This document shows positions 1 to 5,617 of a stretch of DNA of 6,250 nucleotides, one piece after another. The notes under the pieces were generated by a model. It had not been told where the DNA came from. It saw nothing but the letters and a program-made list of their open reading frames with translations, and searched no databases. Each line of letters starts with the position of its first letter. Position 1 is the first letter of the stretch. The translations under genes were made by a program, and so were the position numbers. Origin of the DNA: CAYOBW01 sp964402115 (lineage in GTDB: Bacteria; Verrucomicrobiota; Kiritimatiellia; UBA8416; CAYOBW01); assembly GCA_964402115.1 (NCBI GenBank), contig CAYOBW010000378.1:1-6250 (forward strand), given 5' to 3'.

Positions 1-19
1 TTTCTGTCATATCACTGCG

Positions 20-53
20 AATATGTCAAATTCACTTTAGTTATAATATGTCA
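20..53. repeat. Two direct copies of AATATGTCA, 25 bp apart
   Basis: The nonamer AATATGTCA occurs at 20-28 and again at 45-53, so the copies start 25 bp apart. The second copy overlaps a perfect TATAAT at 42-47. Such an arrangement could be a pair of protein-binding sites, but in AT-rich DNA a 9-bp match can also arise by chance. No function is assigned. Confidence 0.3.
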
Positions 54-90
54 TCCATTATTACGAATGGTTATAGCTTTGAATATCGGA

Positions 91-117
91 TTGACAAATC
101 GGATGATGTGATATATT
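91..117 (+). promoter_or_regulatory. Candidate sigma-70-type promoter reading rightward
   Basis: A perfect -35 hexamer TTGACA (91-96) is followed after 15 bp by TATATT (112-117), one mismatch from the -10 consensus. The 15-bp spacer is shorter than the preferred 17 bp, which weakens the call. The heptamer ATCGGAT lies on both sides of the -35 box (85-91 and 98-104) and might be an operator. The nearest plus-strand gene begins only at 603, so a transcript from here would have a leader of nearly 500 bases, antisense to the minus-strand frame at 193-438. Confidence 0.3.
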
Positions 118-192
118 GAAATTTCGATTCGTTTCGGACTCTGAACCGATTACCATAATTTTCTTAATACATGCGGTCGTTTTTTTGTGCCG

Positions 193-438
193 TCAGAGAT
201 CCGGGACCTGAAATATCAGTGTCGTATTCGCAGGCAAAGCCCATAGTGTTTTGCCTGGCTTCTTTAAATAATGGAATGTTTCAAAGGCTTCATCATGTAT
301 CCATTTTTCGGCTTTACCTGAGATAGTTCGAAGAACGCCACCCGGGTTGGTGGGCGCAGGATAAGACCGAAAGATCATGTCTCTGGTTAGTTCGTAGCCG
401 GTTGTCGTTTTTTCCTTCCTTTCGTCTTTCCTGAACAT
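193..438 (-). CDS. Hypothetical protein, 81 residues
   Basis: This is a complete minus-strand frame with an ATG at 438-436 and a TGA at 195-193. Just upstream on the same strand is AGGA, separated from the ATG by about four bases, a usable though closely spaced ribosome binding site. I do not recognise the family. The protein starts very hydrophilic (MFRKDERKEKTTTGYEL), has a Pro/Gly-rich stretch (SYPAPTNPGG) near residue 27, and is then mixed with several aromatic residues. There is no signal peptide, membrane segment or cysteine. It is divergent from the toxin-like gene at 603. It may be a real small protein, a fragment of a larger decayed gene, or a chance frame. Confidence 0.35.
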   Translation of the reverse strand: MFRKDERKEKTTTGYELTRDMIFRSYPAPTNPGGVLRTISGKAEKWIHDEAFETFHYLKKPGKTLWALPANTTLIFQVPDL

Positions 439-602
439 TTATTCCTGATTGATTTATTTTGTAGTCGGTCCACAGGGGATACCTGCGTCCGGCAGGCGCT
501 CTGTTGACCTTTATTCAGTGGTTGAAAGCGATTTTGCGCCGTATTGGGCCGGAAAAACAGGCTTTTTTCTTTGCAGGGTTTGTCCGGGAACAAGGAGGAA
601 AA
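439..602. other. Spacer between divergent frames
   Basis: This spacer separates the minus-strand frame (start at 438) from the toxin-like gene (start at 603). It contains a small perfect hairpin, CCTGC at 482-486 and GCAGG at 492-496 with a five-base loop. No T run follows, so it is not a typical terminator. From 504 the DNA is open in the frame of the following gene, with a TTG at 504, so a longer product of 191 residues is formally possible. I find no good ribosome binding site for that start. Confidence 0.4.
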
Positions 603-605
603 TTG
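592..605 (+). promoter_or_regulatory. Ribosome binding site that sets a TTG start at 603
   Basis: AAGGAGG at 592-598 is a near-perfect Shine-Dalgarno sequence and is followed four bases later by TTG at 603-605. Translation from this TTG gives an N-terminus (IRCVYRSPKFDRQL) that fits the usual beginning of RelE/ParE-like toxins. The in-frame TTG at 504 has no comparable site. Confidence 0.65.
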
Positions 606-1079
606 ATTCGTTGTGTTTACAGAAGTCCAAAATTCGACAGGCAACTGGTTTCGCTTCGCAAAGCCGGCAAAAAAGCCACTATCGCTGCCGACAAGGCGGA
701 CGGGATTGTCCACAGGCTGATACAGGGATGCCGTCTCCCCGATGAAAACAGGATGGTCACCAACAATGGCGAATACCGGATCAGAAAATGTGTCAAATAC
801 GATCTCGGTGGCGGCTATCGTCTAATTACCATTTGGCGGGGGGAGCATGTATTTGTTTCGTATATCGGAACCCACGATGAATGCGACCGCTGGATAGAAA
901 ACAACAGGCGGCTACAACTTGAGGTTCTCAAGGAACGCAGTCAGGAAGTTCCTGTTTCTATAGTAACGTCTGCCGTGAAAATCGAATATTGCCCTGAAGC
1001 GGATGATGATCCCTGTACCTATCCCATCGATGAAAAATATCTCCGCATGATTTTTTGCGGATTGTCCGGCAGCGTTTGA
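603..1079 (+). CDS. RelE/ParE-superfamily toxin-like protein
   Basis: This predicted 158-residue protein resembles toxins of type II toxin-antitoxin systems, which are small cytoplasmic RNases that cut mRNA on the ribosome, or gyrase inhibitors. The first ~110 residues show the family pattern: an N-terminal strand with SPKFDRQL, an Ala/Lys-rich helical stretch (KAGKKATIAADKA), then YRIRKCVKYDLGGGYRL, and the block YIGTHDECDRWIENN that I associate with this subgroup. The remaining ~45 residues form an extension that I do not recognise, with scattered cysteines. I chose the TTG start at 603 because of the strong ribosome binding site before it. No antitoxin gene is recognisable on either side: a redox operon starts 45 bp downstream and only a 12-codon frame lies between. 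The family call is from remembered motifs and activity is inferred; it may be an orphan or domesticated copy. Confidence 0.6.
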   Translation: MIRCVYRSPKFDRQLVSLRKAGKKATIAADKADGIVHRLIQGCRLPDENRMVTNNGEYRIRKCVKYDLGGGYRLITIWRGEHVFVSYIGTHDECDRWIENNRRLQLEVLKERSQEVPVSIVTSAVKIEYCPEADDDPCTYPIDEKYLRMIFCGLSGSV

Positions 1080-1088
1080 GGCGGTTTT

Positions 1089-1127
1089 ATGAATGATCAA
1101 CATTTATTGAAAAAGGAGTGGTTATGA
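1089..1127 (+). CDS. Twelve-codon open frame overlapping the next start
   Basis: ATG at 1089 opens a frame of 12 codons (MNDQHLLKKEWL) that ends at TGA 1125-1127, giving an ATGA overlap with the ATG at 1124 of the following gene. GAGG at 1078-1081 lies a suitable distance upstream of 1089. It could be a short leader that couples translation to the operon, the start of an antitoxin gene lost downstream of the RelE-like toxin, or chance. The ribosome binding site of the next gene lies inside it. Confidence 0.25.
   Translation: MNDQHLLKKEWL
1113..1126 (+). promoter_or_regulatory. Ribosome binding site that sets the ATG start at 1124
   Basis: AAGGAG at 1113-1118 is followed after five bases by ATG at 1124. 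An in-frame GTG at 1118 overlaps this ribosome binding site and so cannot be its start codon. This favours ATG 1124 and a product of 433 residues. Confidence 0.75.
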
Positions 1128-2425
1128 CCGGAATAATCCATTTGGAAAGAGATAAAAAAAACAGCTTTATGAACAAGGTGAAGGAAATCCTGCCGGATGG
1201 CGGCAATTTGAACTTATGCCTGACCTGCGGGGCCTGCGCTTCGGGATGCCCGGCAACGGGCCTTGAAAATATGGACCCGAGAAAATTTATCCGGATGGTT
1301 GCCTTCGGTATGGATGAAGAAATCACGGAGCATCCCTGGGTCTGGATGTGCACCATGTGCGGACGGTGTATGTATGTTTGCCCTATGAAAATCAATATCC
1401 CCGGACTGATTTATGAAGGCAGAAAACTCTGGCCCAGGGAAAAACGGCCCAAAGGCATTCTGGGTTCCTGCGACATGGCGATCCGGAACAAGAGTGGCAG
1501 TGCCATGGGAACTTCCGAGGAAGATTTTAAGTTTGTCGTGGAGGATGTTGTCCAGGAAGTGCGTGATACCCAGCCGGGATGGGAGGACTTGCAGGCACCG
1601 ATCGACAAACAGGGCGCGCATTTCTTTTTGAGCCAGAACTCCAGAGAACCGGTGACGGAGCCGGAAGAGATGGTTCCCCTGTGGAAAATCCTTCATCTGG
1701 TCGGGGCGGACTGGACGTACGGAAGCGAAGGATGGGGGGGAGAGAATTACTGCATGTTCCTGGCGGATGACGAAAACTGGAAGAATATTGCCACGACAAC
1801 GATTCAAAAAGCCAACGATCTGGGATGCAAGGTCTACTTGAATACCGAATGCGGGCATTCCACATTTTCCGTCTGGATGGGGCAAAAGAAATTCGGAATT
1901 CCAACCGACATGGAAATTGCGCCAATGGTCAAATACTACGCACAGTGGATCCGTGAAGGAAAACTGAAAGTCAATTCAGACTGGAATAAAGATCTGAAAG
2001 TGAAGTTTACCGTACAGGATCCCTGCAATCATATTCGGAAAAGTTTCGGTGACCCGCTGGCCGAAGAGCTTCGCTTTGTCGTCCGTTCCGTGGTGGGCGA
2101 AGAAAACCTGATCGATATGGTTCCAAACCGATCCAATAACTACTGCTGCGGTGGCGGTGGCGGATTTCTCCAGAATGGTTATAAAGATGCCCGTTTTTAT
2201 TATGGCAGGCTCAAATATGAGCAGATCATGGCAACGAATGCTGGTTACGTTGTCACCCCTTGTCATAACTGCCATGCCCAGATTCATGAATTGGCCGAGC
2301 ATCACAAAGCCGGATACCAGACCGTTCATCTCTGGACCCTCATTGCATTGTCTCTGGGGATTCTTGCGGAAAACGAACGTGCCTATCTCGGGCCTGATCT
2401 TCTTGAAGTCAATCTTCCCCAATAG
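1124..2425 (+). CDS. HdrD/BamD-like iron-sulfur protein with CCG domain
   Basis: This 433-residue cytoplasmic protein combines an HdrC-like ferredoxin part with an HdrB-like CCG part, the arrangement called HdrD-like. Two classical 4Fe-4S motifs (CX2CX2CX3CP) lie at residues 32-42 and 76-86. The C-terminal half has one complete CCG motif: Cys301, CC at 341-342 followed by a glycine run, and CHNC at 380-383 (CX39CCGX36CXXC). In HdrB this motif holds a non-cubane cluster that handles disulfides. The preceding CCG repeat is degenerate: GGENYC at about 205-210 and ECGH around Cys243, with no CC pair or CXXC. No membrane segment is seen, so this is not a membrane-bound HmcF type. It is followed after 15 bp by the hdrA-like gene, with its stop codon touching that gene's ribosome binding site, and is surely co-transcribed with it. 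BamD of the class II benzoyl-CoA reductase complex has this build and position, but other HdrD paralogues do too. Confidence 0.85.
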   Translation: MTGIIHLERDKKNSFMNKVKEILPDGGNLNLCLTCGACASGCPATGLENMDPRKFIRMVAFGMDEEITEHPWVWMCTMCGRCMYVCPMKINIPGLIYEGRKLWPREKRPKGILGSCDMAIRNKSGSAMGTSEEDFKFVVEDVVQEVRDTQPGWEDLQAPIDKQGAHFFLSQNSREPVTEPEEMVPLWKILHLVGADWTYGSEGWGGENYCMFLADDENWKNIATTTIQKANDLGCKVYLNTECGHSTFSVWMGQKKFGIPTDMEIAPMVKYYAQWIREGKLKVNSDWNKDLKVKFTVQDPCNHIRKSFGDPLAEELRFVVRSVVGEENLIDMVPNRSNNYCCGGGGGFLQNGYKDARFYYGRLKYEQIMATNAGYVVTPCHNCHAQIHELAEHHKAGYQTVHLWTLIALSLGILAENERAYLGPDLLEVNLPQ

Positions 2426-2440
2426 AAGGAGAAACACGCA

Positions 2441-3265
2441 ATGTCAAAACAAACGACGGGAGCCGTCCTGATTGTCGGCGGAGGGATCGGCGCCATTCAG
2501 GCCGCGCTGGATCTGGCCAATTCGGGATATTACGTCTATATGGTCGAAAAAACGCCGTCCATCGGCGGCGTTATGGCCCAGCTCGATAAAACATTTCCCA
2601 CCAACGATTGCGCCATGTGCATCATGTCTCCCAAGCTGGTGGAAGTTGGAAGGCATATCAATATCAAGCTCCTGACCTTGTCCGAGGTTGAGGAAGTGCG
2701 CGGGGAAAAGGGAAATTTCGAGGTTTCGGTATTCCAGAAAGCCCGCTATGTGGACATGGAAAAATGCATTGCCTGCGGGGCGTGCACGGAAAAATGCCCC
2801 CGGAAAGTGGATGATGTCTATAACCAGAAGCTGATCAAACGAAAGGCCATCTACGTTCCCTATCCCCAGGCCGTACCCTTGAAATACGCCATTGACGCCA
2901 AAAACTGCATCAAACTGACCAAAAACAAATGCGGCAACTGCGAAAAAACCTGTCCGGCCGGCGCCATCAACTATGTCGATACCGATAAACACCTGACCCT
3001 TCAGGTTTTTTCATGGACATGCGCACCCACGGCAAGGGGTTTGAAAACTGCTACAACCAGGCAAAAGACAAATACGGCATCAAATTTGTCCGGTGCCGGA
3101 TTCACTCGGTGTACGGTCAGTCCGGCGAGAACAGGGGCCAGATCATCGACTATGTGGATGAAGTATCCGGCCAGTGGATCCGAAGCGTCCATGACATGGT
3201 GGTGCTTTCCGTGGGAATGGAGATATCGGAGGACGTCCGGCTGCTCGCCGGCAAACTGGGGATAG
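2441..3265 (+). pseudogene. hdrA: hdrA-like gene, 5' part (first FAD module, broken)
   Basis: The gene starts with ATG at 2441 after a good AAGGAG site. Residues 1-189 are clearly HdrA-like: a dinucleotide-binding motif GGGIGA at 13-18, the HdrA hallmark NDCAMCIMSPKLVE (Cys57, Cys60), and a two-cluster ferredoxin insert with CX2CX2CX3CP at 109-119 and CX7CX2CX3CP at 156-171. The wide first spacing of the second cluster (CIKLTKNKC) is normal for HdrA. Homology stops at Val189 (3005-3007). The frame stays open to 3265, but these last 85 residues (FSWTCAPTARG onward) are out-of-frame nonsense; the true continuation is in another frame from about 3007. In the family this protein binds FAD and performs electron bifurcation or confurcation between an MvhD-type donor side, ferredoxin, and an HdrB/D-type partner. 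As written, this fragment would lack most of the first FAD module. Confidence 0.8.
2999..3013 (+). other. Deletion and frame-change junction in the hdrA-like gene
   Basis: Left homology ends with LTLQV, read in the frame of ATG 2441. Right homology begins with FFMDMRTHGKG, read one base back, around a run of six T (3006-3011). HdrA proteins have a stretch between these points that includes the FAD-domain motif ATGF and a CVGSR...YCS.VCC cluster motif. The second HdrA module of this same gene has that stretch (4222-4485, 88 codons), so about 88 codons are missing here. If one clean deletion caused both effects, its length must be one more than a multiple of three. An in-frame deletion plus a T-run length error is the alternative. 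Confidence 0.75.
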
Positions 3266-5157
3266 CGCTTACGGACGGCGGTTTCTGCAAAACCGATTCC
3301 TTCCATCCGGTGGCCACAACCCGGGACGGTGTTTTTGTCTGCGGCGCGTTTCAAGGCCCCAAGGACATTCCGCAGTCCGTCATTGAGGCCGGGTCCGCCG
3401 CGCTCTGCGCCGGTTCAGCCCTTGCCGCGGGCAGAAACACCCTGACAAAGTCCACCGTGGTTCCAGCGGAAAGAAATATTGCTGGTGATAGACCCCGTGT
3501 GGGCGTGTTTATCTGCCACTGCGGCATCAATATCAGCGCGGTGATCGATGTTCGCGGGGTCCGGGATTATGCCGCAACCCTGCCTTATGTCGAGTATGCC
3601 ACGGACAATCTGTATTCCTGTTCCCAGGATACCCAGGATGCCATCGCCAAACTCATTCAGGAGAAAAACCTCAACCGGATCATTGTGGCAGCCTGCACGC
3701 CCCGGACCCACGATCCGCTGTTTCAGGAAACGCTCCTGAGCGCCGGGCTCAATAAATATCTGTTCGAGATGGTCAATATCCGCAATCATGGTTCCTGGGT
3801 GCATAAAGACTTTCCAGAGAGGGCCACCGAAAAAGCCAAGGACCTGGTGCGCATGGCGGTGTCCAAGGTGACCTTATTTGAACCTTTGACGGAAGCCAAA
3901 CTGGAAATCGACCAGAATGCGCTTGTCATCGGCGGCGGCATTGCCGGAATGACGGCTGCAAAAGCCCTGGCGGATCAGGGATACAAGGTGTCTCTGATCG
4001 AGCAGGACCCGAAGCTTGGCGGGCAAGCCAATTTTCTGTACCGGACAGCAAAAGGAGAGGATATTCAAAAAGCCCTTTCCGCGATGATCCGGGAAGTGGA
4101 ATCGAATGAAAACATCCATGTCCGGCTGGAGTCTGAAATCACACGGGTTGAAGGGTTCGTGGGGAATTTTGATACCACCATCACCCGGGGCGGCCAGTCC
4201 GAAACCCTGCGGCATGGCGTTGCCGTCATTGCCACCGGCGCATATGAATATAAGCCTGTTGAATATCTTTATGGTCAGGATTCGCGGGTGATTACCGGTC
4301 TGGACCTAGACAGGAAACTGATTGCCGGTGATCCGTCTTTGAAAGCGGTCAAAACCGCGGTGTTTATCCAGTGCGTGGGTTCCCGCGAGCCCGATCGTCC
4401 GTATTGTTCCAGAATATGCTGTACGCATTCGGTGTCCGGCGCCCTGCATTTAAAAGAGCTGAACCCGGAGATGCATATTTATGTCCTGTACCGGGATATC
4501 CGCACATACGGGGAGCGGGAGGCGCTTTACAAGGAAGCCCGTCAAAAAGGCGTGATCTTTATCCGGTATGACGTGAACCATAAGCCCAAGGTTGCGGCAA
4601 CACCGGAAGGTCTGGAGCTTGAGGTCACGGATCATATACTGCAGCGGCCCATCACCCTTCGGGCGGATCTGTTGACCCTGGCGTCCGCCGTGGTTCCCTA
4701 CCGGGATGAAAAACTGGCTCAATTTTTCAAGGTGCCGATCAATGACGAAGGGTTTTTTGCCGAAGCGCACGTCAAGCTGGCGCCATCGGATTTTGCGGTG
4801 GACGGGGTATTTCTCTGCGGTCTGGCCCATTATCCCAAACCCATCGATGAATCCGTAGCCCAGGCGCAGGCAGCGGCTTCCAGCGCCACAAGACTTCTGG
4901 CCAGAAAAACCATCAACACCATCGGCACCGTTGCCCTTGTTCATCCCGCTGACTGCAGCGGGTGCGGTGTCTGTCTCAGTGTTTGCCCTTACAACGCCCC
5001 CATGTTCAGAACCAGCGGCCCTTTCAGTGGAAAGGCGGATATCAATCCCGTGCTGTGCAAGGGATGCGGTACCTGCGTGTCGTCTTGCCGGTCCGGCGCG
5101 CTGCATTTGAAAGGGTTTGATGAATCCCAGTTAATGGCCATGATCGCCAGTGCATAA
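3013..5157 (+). pseudogene. hdrA: hdrA-like gene, 3' part (rest of module 1 and full second module)
   Basis: This is the continuation of the broken gene; homology starts at about 3007, and ATG 3013 has no ribosome binding site and is a family-conserved internal Met. Order of parts: the end of FAD module 1, closing with FVCGAFQGPKDIPQSVIEAG (about 3337-3396); an HdrA N-terminal-type domain with VGVFICHCGINI (about 3502) and AACTPRTHDPLFQ (about 3688); a second FAD module with IGGGIAG (3928); a cluster motif with Cys codons at 4372, 4405, 4417 and 4420 (CVGSREPDRPYCSRICC); and a C-terminal two-cluster ferredoxin with Cys codons at 4954-4984 and 5056-5086. In the last cluster Arg replaces the usual Pro (SSCRSG). 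The second module lacks the ferredoxin insert and NDC motif of the first. The whole intact protein would be near 1,000 residues, like the long HdrA/BamE-type proteins of sulfate reducers. This fragment alone is 714 residues from 3013 and carries an apparently complete second module. Confidence 0.8.
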
Positions 5158-5179
5158 AACATAGTAAAGGATAATTCAT

Positions 5180-5617
5180 ATGAGCGAGTTTGAACCCAAA
5201 ATCATTACATTTCTGTGCAACTGGTGCAGCTACGGCGCAGCGGATATTGCCGGCGTCAGCCGTTTTCAATATCCACCGAACATGCGTGTCATCCGTGTGC
5301 CGTGTTCCGGCCGCATTTCTCCCAAGATGCTGCTTTATGCCTTCATGAACGGTGCAGACGGTGTCTGGGTGTCCGGATGTCATCCGGGAGATTGTCACTA
5401 TATCGAAGGCAATTATTTCGCCAGAAGAAAGTTCACCTTGTTTAAAGAATTTATCGAATATAACGGCATTGAACCCGGCCGGCTGAACTTTTCATGGATT
5501 TCTTCGGCAGAAGGCGTGAAATTCGCCCAGGTCGCCAATACGGTGATCGGGGATGTCCGCAGACTAGGCCCTGCCAGAAACTTTATCAAAAGAGAACCGG
5601 AGAGGTTAGCGACATGA
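5180..5617 (+). CDS. mvhD: MvhD-like electron-transfer subunit (hydrogenase iron-sulfur subunit)
   Basis: This 145-residue cytoplasmic protein matches the MvhD family in length and motifs. In methanogens MvhD carries a 2Fe-2S cluster and passes electrons from the NiFe hydrogenase or formate dehydrogenase to HdrA. Diagnostic features are FLCNWCSYGAADIAG (Cys13, Cys16), YPPNMRVIRVPCSGRISP (Cys42), and GCHPGDCHY (Cys67, Cys72). All expected cysteines are ordinary cysteine codons; no in-frame TGA suggests selenocysteine, unlike what is reported for some BamF proteins. AAAGGA at 5166-5171 precedes the ATG by eight bases. The gene follows the hdrA-like gene by 22 bp, and its stop overlaps the next start as ATGA (5614-5617), so translation of the two is probably coupled. 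No hydrogenase genes are seen in the window, so the electron donor is unknown. Confidence 0.9.
   Translation: MSEFEPKIITFLCNWCSYGAADIAGVSRFQYPPNMRVIRVPCSGRISPKMLLYAFMNGADGVWVSGCHPGDCHYIEGNYFARRKFTLFKEFIEYNGIEPGRLNFSWISSAEGVKFAQVANTVIGDVRRLGPARNFIKREPERLAT

Larger units (their letters stand above)
1..192. other. AT-rich stretch without a recognisable gene
   Basis: No credible coding frame is visible here. The stretch is clearly richer in A and T than the rest of the window, as expected for an intergenic or control region. It holds two copies of a nonamer (20-28 and 45-53), a perfect TATAAT at 42-47 with no convincing -35 partner, a short inverted repeat CCATT/AATGG at 55-59 and 66-70, and a better promoter-like sequence at 91-117. 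A run of seven T at about 180-186 is not preceded by a stem, so I do not call it a terminator. Confidence 0.5.

Noticed and set aside
482..496. Hairpin CCTGC-GTCCG-GCAGG as a terminator
   Set aside because: The stem is only 5 bp and no T run follows.
504..602. N-terminal extension of the RelE-like protein from TTG 504
   Set aside because: There is no good ribosome binding site at 504, whereas AAGGAGG stands directly before TTG 603, and the family begins at about that residue.
1214..1885. Long minus-strand open frame of 223 codons
   Set aside because: It lies fully antisense to the well-supported HdrD-like gene and shows no family motif; it is a shadow of that gene's codon use.
3005..3013. 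Programmed -1 frameshift at the T6C run joining the two hdrA frames
   Set aside because: The run does permit a -1 slip from the first frame into the second, but slippage would not restore the roughly 88 missing codons, so it cannot be how a normal HdrA is made.
4450..5106. Minus-strand open frame of 218 codons
   Set aside because: It is antisense to the conserved second HdrA module and C-terminal ferredoxin, without recognisable features of its own.
3013..5157. Independent gene starting at ATG 3013
   Set aside because: No ribosome binding site precedes it, and the sequence upstream of the Met (FF) as well as MDMRTHGKG itself aligns with the middle of HdrA, so this is an internal residue.
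5180..5617. Selenocysteine in the MvhD-like protein
   Set aside because: All expected cysteines are TGC or TGT codons; the only in-frame TGA is the terminal stop at the normal family length.
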